This document shows positions 25,883 to 33,649 of a stretch of DNA of 64,000 nt, piece by piece. A program made the translations under genes and the position numbers. The stretch spans positions 124,001 to 188,000 of the forward strand of contig NZ_WHUF01000002.1 of assembly GCF_009380165.1 (NCBI RefSeq), given 5' to 3'. How positions within the stretch are numbered: position 1 is the first letter of the stretch; each line of letters starts with the position of its first letter. The DNA is from Rugamonas rivuli (GTDB lineage: Bacteria; Pseudomonadota; Gammaproteobacteria; Burkholderiales; Burkholderiaceae_D). Below the pieces are notes generated by a model. The model saw nothing but the letters and a program-made list of their open reading frames with translations. It did no database searches and was not told the origin of the DNA.

Positions 25883-26177
25883 ACGTAGGGTTTCGATCTA
25901 TCATTTTATGGGTGCCTATCCGTCTTAGAGTCGCCACCTCTCCGTCGATCTCAAGGGAAATTTTGTGGGAGTGATTTGAAAATACGTCGATCGTGTACAC
26001 CTTTGGATTCTTGAATCCAGAAAGCGGATGGAGTCGCCGCATCGTGGGGATAGGGTCTTTTTGAAGGTCTCTCACCGCTTCCTTCACTTCCTTCTGAATA
26101 TCAACCGGAAGCGCTTTAAGATCCCTCGCGAACTTTGGATGGAATTTTATTGACGTGATCAGAATGCGGCATCGCAA
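25881..26177 (-). CDS. RelE/ParE-superfamily toxin-like protein
   Basis: A 98-residue protein of the RelE/ParE fold: FHPKFARDLKALP, the long amphipathic helix, LQKDPIPTMRRLHPL, and the C-terminal ATLRRIGTHKMIDRNP, matching the usual strand-5 LxRIGxHxxI end. RelE family toxins cut mRNA on the ribosome, ParE members poison gyrase; this one cannot be assigned. The only in-frame start is TTG at 26177, immediately after the partner's TAA, so translation is probably coupled. GC content is visibly lower than flanking genes, suggesting transfer. The partner upstream is not a classical antitoxin (see finding). Confidence 0.72.
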   Translation of the reverse strand: MRCRILITSIKFHPKFARDLKALPVDIQKEVKEAVRDLQKDPIPTMRRLHPLSGFKNPKVYTIDVFSNHSHKISLEIDGEVATLRRIGTHKMIDRNPT

Positions 26178-26669
26178 TTACACACCTATTGCCTTGAAGA
26201 GCTCGTCAACGTTCGCGAACGAACCAGGCACAACCTCTTCTGCCTCCGCGATGTGCTCGCCAACAATCCAGGCTAATGTGTTCAGGTTGTTGTGGAACGC
26301 TGCAACTTGATCCAGTAGTGCATCGTACGACGCGACGATGCCATCCTCTTCAGTAAGGCGACAGTCATCGATAGCGCACTGGCGCTTTACGACCAAAAGT
26401 CCGTAGTATTCATCGGCGAGTGCCGCAGACTTTGAGAAGACGGACTCCAGTTCATTCAGTCCCTTCGTCGTGGGAAATACAGTCTTTTGCAGAGTTTGGA
26501 TGTAATGATCCATCGCCAACGCCATAGCTTGAAACTTCACGGTTTTATCCGCGAGCGCATCCACAGTTTCATCGATTTTTCCGAGGAGACTAAGATCTCG
26601 AGCTTGGGGGATGGCATTTATGACTTGGCGCCCCAATGCGCCTAGCTTCCGTAATTCAGTTGCTGACAT
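26178..26669 (-). CDS. Helical protein of unknown function, candidate antitoxin partner
   Basis: A 163-residue, apparently all-helical acidic protein (MSATELRKLGALGRQVI to SFANVDELFKAIGV). I do not recognise the family: there is no ribbon-helix-helix, HTH, AbrB or Phd-like N-terminus. AGGAGG lies 7 bases before its ATG. The stop abuts the toxin-like gene start, which is the classic antitoxin-first order. Its length is double that of typical type II antitoxins. Lower GC than flanks. It could be an antitoxin of a new type or a separate regulatory or adaptor protein. Confidence 0.6.
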   Translation of the reverse strand: MSATELRKLGALGRQVINAIPQARDLSLLGKIDETVDALADKTVKFQAMALAMDHYIQTLQKTVFPTTKGLNELESVFSKSAALADEYYGLLVVKRQCAIDDCRLTEEDGIVASYDALLDQVAAFHNNLNTLAWIVGEHIAEAEEVVPGSFANVDELFKAIGV

Positions 26670-26810
26670 TTTGACCTCCTAACGGAGTTCCAGTAGGTAT
26701 TTGGGTAAGTATAGGGTACTGGAGCAAATTCGCGTGTGAGGGAGGTCACAATATTGAGTGCCATGCTGGATTTATTGAAAAAATGGCAATTAGTTGGGTC
26801 TATTCGCATA

Positions 26811-26845
26811 AAAAAAGCTGGCCCCCACGGGAGTTAAGGGCCAGC
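26811..26845 (-). terminator. Terminator of the first TonB-dependent receptor
   Basis: GCTGGCCC (26817-26824) pairs with GGGCCAGC (26838-26845); on the minus strand the stem is followed by six Ts. It lies about 55 bases after the receptor stop codon. Confidence 0.88.
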
Positions 26846-26900
26846 AAACCTTGGTACAACAGACTCTTACAACAACCTCTTTACAACTTCAAACTACCCA

Positions 26901-29576
26901 TTACAGCTTGGCGCGCAGACCCAGGTAGAAGGTGCGGCCGTTCGAGTAGAACGCGCGCGGCTGGTCAGGCGTTTCCGCATACATCTTGATGGTGGTGTTG
27001 GTCAGGTTCAGCGCATCGAAGGTGACGGTCAGCTGCTCGTTGATCTTGTAGTTCAACGAAGCGGCCAGGTTGCCCGCGCCCTTCACGTGCTGGCTGGCGC
27101 CACGGTCCACGCCGGCCTTGTAGCTGGAGCGGTAGTTGTAAGCCAGGCGCGCACTGAACTTCGCATCCTCATAGAAGCCGGTGATGTTGTAGGTGCTCTT
27201 CGACGAGTTCAGCAGCTCGGAACCGTCGGCCAGCTTGCCATCCGCGTAGGTGTAGTTGGCCAGCACGCCGAAGCTGTTGAACAGCGGCTGCTGGTAGCTC
27301 AGCTCCACGCCCTTGTTCTTGCCGCTGGTGTTGAATGGCGAAGTGATCTGGTACTCCGTCATCTTGTTTTGCTTGTTGTTGAAGAAGGTGCCCACGCTGC
27401 CACCCTGCGCCACCACCGACACCAGATCCATGTAGAACAGGCCTGCCGACAGCGAGGATTTCGGCGCGAAGTACCACTCGGCGCTGACTTCCGCGTTGTT
27501 GGAACGTACCGGATCGAGCTTGACGTTGCCGCCGGTGGCGCTGAGCGCGTCGTCGTTCAGCGATACCGAGCCGCCCAGCGCGCTGTAGTCGGGACGCGAG
27601 ATCGCCCGCGACAACGCACCACGTACCACCAGGTCTTTGTTCACGTCGTACTTGATGTTGGCGCTAGGCAGAACGTCGTTGTAGGTGCGTTCGAACGTGG
27701 TCGGGGTGTAGTCGCCGAAGGCCGAGCCTTTGATCGGGTTGGTGCCGCCGGACAGGTTGACGATCGAGGTCTGCTTGGTGCGCACGCCGCGCAGGCCGAC
27801 GTTGCCGCTCCAGCTGTCGCCAGCCAGGTTGGCCATGCCGTACACCGCGGTGGTCTTCTCGTTGACCTTGAACTCGTCCTGCCAGTTGTGGCGCAGGACG
27901 AAGTCGATCACGCGGTTGCCCGGTACCGCGCCCCATGCGCCCAGCGCCGCGCCGTCATAGCGGAAGTAGGACGACGACAGGCCGCCGCCCAGGTTGGAGG
28001 CGAAGTCGCTCGGATACTGCTGGCCGCTCCATGCCGGGCCCGGATTGGTGGCGCCCAGCGGACCCAGTCGGGATTCCAGCGGGTGCTCGGCGCTGCGTTT
28101 GTGGTCGGTCAGGCGCACGCCGAACTTGACCGAGTCGAACACGCCCTGGCTGATGCGCAGGTCGCCGTCCAGCTGGGCGTAGTGTTCCTTGTCGATCGAC
28201 TGCGATTCGCCGCCGCCGGCCCAGGCCGTGCTGCCAGGCGTGGTGGTTACGCCGCCGGGGTAGGAGACGGTGGCCGGGCTCAAGCCGTTCAGCTGGTAGT
28301 TCATGCCGCCGCTGACGTTGTTCTGGTAGTAGACGTCGCCGTGGTCCCAGCCTTCGCCGTGGGTCATGCCGGCCTTGCCGCTCAGGGTCAGGTCTTGCGT
28401 GGCGCGGTACTTGAAGTTGAAGTCGACGTAGTAGGCTTCGCCGCCCGCATCCGGACGGTAGATGTTGTCGACCTCGCCCGAGTTGGTGGCGAAGCTGGCG
28501 GCGGTGACGGTGCCGCCCTTGGTGGTGAAGGCGGTCGGCACCAGGTTGTCGCGGTTGAACGAGTTGCCGGGCGCCGCCAGCCAGTTGGTGTTCTGGTGCG
28601 GAGCGCTCAGCTTGGAGTAGAAGCCGTTCAGGTCCAGCGTCAGTTCCTTGCTCGGTTTGATTTCCACGTCGAAGGCGCCGCCTTCGCGTTTTTTCTTTTG
28701 CTCGAACAGCGATGCGCCGATGAAGGTCGGCACGTACAGGCCGGCCAGCGACGGATTGGCCTTGGCGGCCGCGCTGTTCTTGCCGATCGTCACATAGCCC
28801 AGCACTTCCTGGCCATCGCGGCGCACCGTGGTTTTTTCCGAGAAGGCTTGCACCAGCACGCCGGCGGTGTTGGTGTCGTTTTTCCAGTTGAACAGGCCGG
28901 AGAACTGCGGCTCGGTCTTCTTGGCCAGATCGTTGTACACGGCCTGTACCGACGCTTCCAGCGTCAGCGCTTTCTTGAATTCCAGCGGACGGCGGGTGAT
29001 GACGTCGATGGCGCCGGAGACGCCGCCTTCGACCAGGTCGGCGGTCTGCGATTTATGCACGACGATGGAGCTGACCAGTTCGGACGGCAGCAGCGAGAAG
29101 CTGCTGGAACGGCCGACGTTGCCGCCGAATTGGTTCAGCACGAACCAGTCGCCGGTGCTGATGGCGTGGCCGTTGAACAGGGTTTGCTGCAGGGAAGGGC
29201 TGGTGCCGCGCAGGCTGACGCGGTCGTTCTCGCCGAAGCCGCCTTCGCCGCCGGCGGAGGACTGGATGTTGACGCCCGGCAGGCGCTGGATGGCGTCGGC
29301 GACGTTCTTGTCCGGCATCTTGCCGATGTCTTCGGCGGTGACGACTTCGACCACCGAGTCGGCATTGCGTTTTTGTTTCAGCGACTGTTCCAGGGCGGCG
29401 CGTACGCCCGAAACGGTCACGATGGTTGGCGTTTCTTCAGGTTGCGTCGCCTGTTGCGCCATGGCCGGCGCCGCAAACACGGCGCTGGCGATCATCAAAC
29501 CGACCGCGGCTGCGATCGGGGTCAGGCCGGCACGGGCCGGCGTCATAGTAGTTGCTGCGTGCTGTTGAAACTTCAT
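26901..29576 (-). CDS. TonB-dependent outer-membrane receptor (carbohydrate-type)
   Basis: An 891-residue receptor. The signal peptide ends AAPAMAQ; the plug domain includes SVVEVVTAEDIGKMPDKNVA and DAIQRLPGVNIQ, then SLRGTSPSLQQTLFNGH, and the barrel ends in the aromatic GRTFYLGLRAKL. The DIGKMPDKNVADAIQRLPG form is typical of the Caulobacter/Xanthomonas-type receptors used for sugars rather than siderophores (family knowledge). A divergent HutC-type GntR regulator supports a catabolic substrate, but no catabolic enzyme is linked. ATG 29576 has GGAG 8 bases upstream; the frame is open 180 bases further without a signal peptide. Confidence 0.92.
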   Translation of the reverse strand: MKFQQHAATTMTPARAGLTPIAAAVGLMIASAVFAAPAMAQQATQPEETPTIVTVSGVRAALEQSLKQKRNADSVVEVVTAEDIGKMPDKNVADAIQRLPGVNIQSSAGGEGGFGENDRVSLRGTSPSLQQTLFNGHAISTGDWFVLNQFGGNVGRSSSFSLLPSELVSSIVVHKSQTADLVEGGVSGAIDVITRRPLEFKKALTLEASVQAVYNDLAKKTEPQFSGLFNWKNDTNTAGVLVQAFSEKTTVRRDGQEVLGYVTIGKNSAAAKANPSLAGLYVPTFIGASLFEQKKKREGGAFDVEIKPSKELTLDLNGFYSKLSAPHQNTNWLAAPGNSFNRDNLVPTAFTTKGGTVTAASFATNSGEVDNIYRPDAGGEAYYVDFNFKYRATQDLTLSGKAGMTHGEGWDHGDVYYQNNVSGGMNYQLNGLSPATVSYPGGVTTTPGSTAWAGGGESQSIDKEHYAQLDGDLRISQGVFDSVKFGVRLTDHKRSAEHPLESRLGPLGATNPGPAWSGQQYPSDFASNLGGGLSSSYFRYDGAALGAWGAVPGNRVIDFVLRHNWQDEFKVNEKTTAVYGMANLAGDSWSGNVGLRGVRTKQTSIVNLSGGTNPIKGSAFGDYTPTTFERTYNDVLPSANIKYDVNKDLVVRGALSRAISRPDYSALGGSVSLNDDALSATGGNVKLDPVRSNNAEVSAEWYFAPKSSLSAGLFYMDLVSVVAQGGSVGTFFNNKQNKMTEYQITSPFNTSGKNKGVELSYQQPLFNSFGVLANYTYADGKLADGSELLNSSKSTYNITGFYEDAKFSARLAYNYRSSYKAGVDRGASQHVKGAGNLAASLNYKINEQLTVTFDALNLTNTTIKMYAETPDQPRAFYSNGRTFYLGLRAKL

Positions 29577-29702
29577 TGCCAATCTCCAATATGGCCCTAG
29601 CTTGAGCCTGTTCACTTCTTGTGATGATGAATCTTTCGCAAGATTCCCCCTTGCAAACCAAACAACAAAACCAGTTCGATGCCAATATACTGTAAACAAT
29701 GA

Positions 29703-29841
29703 TACCAAAGCGCTACCAGTTACAAAATAATTGTGATTGTGGTGCTTTTTAGACAAAAAATGGCTTAGTATTCCCCTTGTTGGTGCAAAAAATTAAAAAT
29801 ACACCAATGTTTCTGCAATATTTTGGTACTAAATTGGTACT
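29703..29841. promoter_or_regulatory. Candidate operators of the HutC-type regulator
   Basis: The divergent region carries two copies of YTGGTA-N5-TTGGTA in opposite orientation: TTGGTACTAAATTGGTACT (29823-29841, plus) and the complement of TACCAAAGCGCTACCAG (29703-29719). Each copy is a direct repeat with 11-base period, about one helical turn. Between them TTGGTG (29780-29785) and CACCAA (29802-29807) form a wide inverted repeat. Confidence 0.55.
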
Positions 29842-29864
29842 TGTTTGTGGGTAGAGGGAATCAA

Positions 29865-30608
29865 ATGGTGACGCTAACCAACATCATGCAAGTGCTCAGC
29901 GAGAGCAGCAGCCTGCCGCTGTATCACCAGTTGCAGCGGGCCTTGCGCGAGGCCATCGCCCAGCGCGTGCTGCTGCCGGACGACGCCCTGCCGCCGGAAC
30001 GCAAGCTGGCCACCGACCTGAACGTGTCGCGCCTGACGGTGCGCAAGGCGCTCGACGGCCTGGTGGCGGAGGGCTTGCTGGTGCGGCGTCCCGGTTCCGG
30101 CAACTTCATCAACCACACCCGCATCGAGCAGAATTTTTCCAAGCTCACGTCATTTTCCGAGGACATGCGCGCGCGCGGCCGCCGGCCCAGCAGCACCTGG
30201 GTGCACCGCGCGGTCGGCATCGCCACCAGCGAGGAGGCGGTGCGGCTGCGCCTGAGTCCGGGCGAGCAGGTCTACCGTTTCCACCGCATCCGCTTTGCCG
30301 ACGACACGCCGATGTGCGTGGAGTACGCGACCGTGCCCGGCTGCTACCTGCCGTCGATGGAGTCGGTGGATAAATCGATGTATGAAGCGCTGAACCGCTA
30401 CGGCAACCGGCCGGTGCGGGCCTTGCAGCGGCTGTCGGCGCTGCTGCTGAGCGCGGAGCAGGCGCGGCTGCTGGACGCGAAGGAGGCGGATGCGGGACTG
30501 GCCGTCGAACGTTTGGGTTTCCTGTCCGACGGCCGGGTGGTGGAATTTTGCCGCTCGTACTTCCGCGGCGACGCCTACGATTTCGTGGCGGAGCTCAGCT
30601 CGGTCTGA
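29865..30608 (+). CDS. GntR/HutC-family transcriptional regulator (UTRA domain)
   Basis: A 247-residue regulator. The winged-helix domain (about 10-75) reads LPLYHQLQRALREAI, then PPERKLATDLNVSRLTVRKA with the GntR recognition helix and RRPGSGNFI. The UTRA effector domain follows: RLSPGEQVYRFHRIRFADD, MCVEYATVPGCYLPSM and VVEFCRSYFRGDAYDF. HutC-group members answer sugars, amino-sugar phosphates or histidine intermediates. ATG 29865 has GAGGGA 6 bases upstream. It is divergent from the TonB-dependent receptor, its likely target. The last 34 bases overlap the convergent hydrolase gene. Confidence 0.93.
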   Translation: MVTLTNIMQVLSESSSLPLYHQLQRALREAIAQRVLLPDDALPPERKLATDLNVSRLTVRKALDGLVAEGLLVRRPGSGNFINHTRIEQNFSKLTSFSEDMRARGRRPSSTWVHRAVGIATSEEAVRLRLSPGEQVYRFHRIRFADDTPMCVEYATVPGCYLPSMESVDKSMYEALNRYGNRPVRALQRLSALLLSAEQARLLDAKEADAGLAVERLGFLSDGRVVEFCRSYFRGDAYDFVAELSSV

Positions 30609-31453
30609 AGCTGCAGCTGCAGCCAGCCCAGCGCGTCTTCCCACAGCGGCTGGGCGCTGGCCCGGAAGTAGCCCATGTGGCCGATGGCGCCGATGCCGGC
30701 GCGGGCCGGATCGATGTCGGCGGTGGTGACGCTGGCGTTGCGGTAGCCGGCCATGAAGGCGTCGCGCGAGGCCGGCGGCGCCCACAGATCGTCCAGCGCG
30801 TTGACCGCCATCACCGGCATGCGCACGCGGTCGTAGCTGCTGCGGATGTCGCCCATCCTTGGATCGTCGAAGAAGTAGCGCGGGTAGCCGCACCAGCGCT
30901 TCCACTGGCGGTAGATGGACAGCGGCAAATCCTCTCCCATGCCCAGCTTGCTCCAGGCCAGGTAGCCATGCCAGCGCGTCAGCAGCGGGCCGGCGATGTG
31001 CCAGGTGATCCAGACCTTGATGCGTTCCAGCGGCGGCATCCAGCCGTGCCAGCCGGCGCTGGTGCCGAACAGGTAGCAGGCGGCGATCTTGTGCTGGTTG
31101 GGCAGCAGGCCGAGCGCGTGGCCGCCGTAGGAATGGCCGATCATCAGCAAGGGCAGCGGCTCGTCGGCCATGTAGTCGACGGCGGCGGCCAAGTCGAGCC
31201 GGCCCCAGTCCAGGAAGTCCACTTCGAAGCCCTTCAGTGTTGCCGGGCTGGACAGGCCGATGCCGCGATAATCCAGCGTCAGCACGCGGTAGCCGCGCGC
31301 GGCGGCGAATTCGGCGAAGCGGCGGTAGTAGCCCTGCGGTACGCCGGTGGCGCTGGCGACGATCAGCTGCGCCTGCGCCGCGCCGGCGGCCGGGTAGAGC
31401 GTGGCGACGACCGGGTAGCCGTCGGCCGCTGTCAGGGTGAGCTGCTTAGTCAT
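30575..31453 (-). CDS. Alpha/beta hydrolase
   Basis: A 292-residue alpha/beta-fold hydrolase without a signal peptide. The nucleophile elbow is MIGHSYGGHALG (Ser), the acid is likely D in NALDDLWAPPASR, and the histidine is in AIGHMGYFR. The N-terminal part MTKQLTLTAADGYPVVATLYP resembles serine-peptidase-like S33/YheT relatives. The substrate is unknown. Its start overlaps the TetR regulator's stop by 8 bases, and the pair is transcribed together from the TetR promoter. Confidence 0.87.
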   Translation of the reverse strand: MTKQLTLTAADGYPVVATLYPAAGAAQAQLIVASATGVPQGYYRRFAEFAAARGYRVLTLDYRGIGLSSPATLKGFEVDFLDWGRLDLAAAVDYMADEPLPLLMIGHSYGGHALGLLPNQHKIAACYLFGTSAGWHGWMPPLERIKVWITWHIAGPLLTRWHGYLAWSKLGMGEDLPLSIYRQWKRWCGYPRYFFDDPRMGDIRSSYDRVRMPVMAVNALDDLWAPPASRDAFMAGYRNASVTTADIDPARAGIGAIGHMGYFRASAQPLWEDALGWLQLQLQTELSSATKS

Positions 31454-32033
31454 GGGCGTTTCCTTGAAGTTGGGTGCGCAGCAGCGGGAACAGGGTGGCG
31501 CTGACCAGTTCCATCGGCGCCACGCTGCCGGCCACGCGGGCTTGCAGCAGCGCGCCTTCGTAGGCGGCCACGATCAGCGCGGCCAGGCCGGCGGCGTTGG
31601 CGATTTTCCCCGACGCCTGGAAGGCCTGCGCCAGTCGTTCGCGGATGGCGGCAAAGCCGTCGGCCAGCGCCTTGCGGATGGCGATGTCGTCCACTTCCGA
31701 TTCCAGCGCCACCGTGGCCAGCGGGCAGCCGCGCTGGAAACCGCTGGCGGCCAGCAGTTGTTGGGCGCGGGCGGTCCATAGTTCCAGTGCGGCCACCGGG
31801 TCGGACGCGGTGGGCAGCAGCTTGTCGAGCAGGGCGCACAGTTCGGCCACCTGCTGTTCGATGGCGGCCACGGCCAGTTCGGTTTTACCGCCGGGGAAGT
31901 GGTGGTAGAGGCCGCCCTTGGGCGTGTCGGCGGCGGCCAGGATCTCGCTCAGGCCGACGCCGTGCAAGCCCTTGCGTTGCAGCGCGTCGCCCATGGCGCG
32001 GATAAGGCGGTCCCGGGTAGGTGGGGTGGTCAT
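31446..32033 (-). CDS. TetR/AcrR-family transcriptional regulator
   Basis: A 195-residue repressor. The N-terminal HTH reads GLSEILAAADTPKGGLYHHF with the canonical G-x-L-Y-x-H-F end of the recognition helix. The C-terminal ligand domain has FQRGCPLATVALE, with a cysteine in the position used by the YxaF/LmrA and NemR-like group. It is the first gene of an operon with the hydrolase and has a good palindrome just upstream of its start codon, indicating autorepression. A cognate inducer is unknown. Confidence 0.92.
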   Translation of the reverse strand: MTTPPTRDRLIRAMGDALQRKGLHGVGLSEILAAADTPKGGLYHHFPGGKTELAVAAIEQQVAELCALLDKLLPTASDPVAALELWTARAQQLLAASGFQRGCPLATVALESEVDDIAIRKALADGFAAIRERLAQAFQASGKIANAAGLAALIVAAYEGALLQARVAGSVAPMELVSATLFPLLRTQLQGNAHD

Positions 32034-32044
32034 GGGTTTACTGT

Positions 32045-32062
32045 ACAGACCGGTCGGTCTGT
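32045..32062. promoter_or_regulatory. TetR operator
   Basis: ACAGACC-GGTC-GGTCTGT is an inverted repeat with 7-base arms located 11 bases upstream of the TetR gene start, in the promoter position. It resembles operators of the YxaF/NemR group (TAGACC...GGTCTA). Confidence 0.8.
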
Positions 32063-32073
32063 TGGCAAGCGAA

Positions 32074-32100
32074 AAAATAGTCCCGGCGCGCCGGGACCAT
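32074..32100 (-). terminator. Terminator of msrC
   Basis: GTCCCGGCGCGCCGGGAC (32080-32097) is a self-complementary stem; on the minus strand it is followed by TATTTTTTC. It lies directly after the msrC stop. Confidence 0.8.
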
Positions 32101-32105
32101 GTTTT

Positions 32106-32612
32106 TTAAGCCAGCGTGGCTTCGAGGATCTTGACCAGCATCTCGATGCCGTCGGCGTCGGTCTGGTCGAAGCGGTTCGGCAGCGGGCTGTCGAGGTCGA
32201 ACACGCCGACGATCTCGCCGCCGGCGCCGCGCACCGGCACCACCAGCTCCGAGCGGGAGTTGACGTCGCAGGCGATGTGGCCAGGGAATTCATGCACGTC
32301 CGGCACGACGATGGACTTGCCTTCCACCACGGTGGTGCCGCAGACGCCGCGCCCCTTCTTGATGCGGATGCAGGCCGGCTTGCCCTGGAACGGCCCCAGT
32401 ACCAGCTCGTCGCCCTTGAGGAAGTAGAAGCCGGCCCAGTTCAAGCCCGGCATGCTGTTGAAGACCAGCGAGCTGAAGTTGGCGGTGTTGGCGATCAGGT
32501 CGCGCTCGCCGTGCACCAGGCCGGTCAGTTGCGAGCGCAGGTCGTCGAACATGGCGAGCTTGGCGGCGGGAGTGTCGGTGCCGTAGGCGGTGTCGCTGAG
32601 GGTGAAAGTCAT
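32106..32612 (-). CDS. msrC: Free methionine-(R)-sulfoxide reductase (GAF domain)
   Basis: A 168-residue single GAF-domain enzyme that reduces free Met-(R)-O in the cytoplasm. The three catalytic/resolving cysteines are C81 (KPACIRI), C91 (RGVCGTT) and C115 (HIACDVN), the same spacing as E. coli fRMsr. LNWAGFYFLKGDELVLGPFQG is the usual N-terminal half (split here over two motifs). A terminator follows. It is a general oxidative-stress gene. Confidence 0.93.
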   Translation of the reverse strand: MTFTLSDTAYGTDTPAAKLAMFDDLRSQLTGLVHGERDLIANTANFSSLVFNSMPGLNWAGFYFLKGDELVLGPFQGKPACIRIKKGRGVCGTTVVEGKSIVVPDVHEFPGHIACDVNSRSELVVPVRGAGGEIVGVFDLDSPLPNRFDQTDADGIEMLVKILEATLA

Positions 32613-32679
32613 GATGTTCTTCTAAGAAAAATATGCCGAGGACGATATGGTAGCCGTTTCCGCAGCGGCGCGCTGCGGA

Positions 32680-33561
32680 TCAGCCCAGCGTCTCGGTGGC
32701 CAGGCGCCGCAGCAGGGCGGTGGCGGGATGGCCGTCGGCGACGATCAGGCCCAGGCCGGCCGCCAGTTCGTCGCCTTCCTTCAGCTTGCGGTAGGACACG
32801 CCGCTGCGGCTGATCGCCGCGAACGAGGCCGGCAACAGCGCCATGCCCTTGCCGGCCGCGACATCGCTGAGCAGCACATGATGGTCGTGCGGCTCCAGCA
32901 GGAAGCGCGGCGCGAAACCGTGGCGGCGGAACACGGCATGGCTGTGGTCGAAGAAGGCCGGCTGGCGCGCGCGTTCGAACCAGTACACCGGCTGGTCTTG
33001 CAGGTCGGCCAGCGACAGGCTGCGGCGTTTGGCCAGCGGATGGCGGCTGGCCAGCGCGACCAGCGTCGGCTGCTTGCCCAGCTGGAGCACGGGCAGGTCG
33101 AAGGTCTTGGTCGGCAGCGCGATGATGGCCGCGTCCAGCCGCCGCGCGCGCAGGCGGGCCACCAGGCGCGGCGAGGCGTCGAACACGGTGTCGAGCGGGG
33201 CGCCGTCCAGCGTGGCCGTCACGCCGTCGGTGAAGGCGCGGAACAGGTCGGACTCCATCGACGACGTCATGCCCAGCCGCAGCCGCGTGGCCGGCTGGCG
33301 TGTCTGCAGCGCCTGCTCGGCCTGCTCCAGCAGCGCCAGGATGCGCAGCGCGCGCGGCAGCAGCTCGGTGGCGGCCGGCGTCAGCGCGACGTGCTGGGTG
33401 TCGCGCTCGAACAGGCGCACGCCCAGCCGTTCCTCCAGCTGCCGCACGGCGCGGCTCAGCGGCGGTTGCGTCATGTGCAGCTGCTCGGCGGCCTGGCGGA
33501 AGTTCAGGCATTGGGCGACGGCGACGAAGATCTCCAGTGCGTGGGTGTCGAGTTTTCTCAT
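32680..33561 (-). CDS. LysR-family regulator divergent from an aldo/keto reductase
   Basis: A 293-residue LTTR: MRKLDTHALEIFVAVAQCLN, recognition helix around QLHMTQPPLSRAVRQLEER, then LFERDTQHVALTPAA. It is of the CbbR/OxyR-like type 'MTQPPLSRA'. The effector domain is at 90-290. It is transcribed away from the aldo/keto reductase, the standard arrangement for a LysR controlling its neighbour. A T-N11-A palindrome overlaps its start codon. Confidence 0.92.
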   Translation of the reverse strand: MRKLDTHALEIFVAVAQCLNFRQAAEQLHMTQPPLSRAVRQLEERLGVRLFERDTQHVALTPAATELLPRALRILALLEQAEQALQTRQPATRLRLGMTSSMESDLFRAFTDGVTATLDGAPLDTVFDASPRLVARLRARRLDAAIIALPTKTFDLPVLQLGKQPTLVALASRHPLAKRRSLSLADLQDQPVYWFERARQPAFFDHSHAVFRRHGFAPRFLLEPHDHHVLLSDVAAGKGMALLPASFAAISRSGVSYRKLKEGDELAAGLGLIVADGHPATALLRRLATETLG

Positions 33562-33579
33562 GATACCGAAAAGGTATCA
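33561..33579. promoter_or_regulatory. LysR box
   Basis: TGATACC-GAAAA-GGTATCA has 7-base arms and contains TACCGAAAAGGTA, a T-N11-A core. It begins at the LysR start codon, consistent with autorepression and activation of the divergent reductase at 33650. Confidence 0.75.
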
Positions 33580-33649
33580 CGATTTTGCACATTCCGCGCG
33601 CCGCCCATGCTGGCTAGACTCGCCTGCATCGACAAACAAGGAGGTCAGC

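Noticed and set aside
26783-26989. 68-codon plus-strand frame over the receptor terminator
   Set aside because: Lies across the terminator and the receptor C-terminus; no start signals.
27087-29600. An 837-codon plus-strand frame opposite the first TonB receptor
   Set aside because: Antisense shadow; receptor plug and barrel motifs are on the minus strand.
32609-33592. 327-codon frame over the LysR gene
   Set aside because: Arg/Ala/Pro-rich shadow of the real LysR reading frame.
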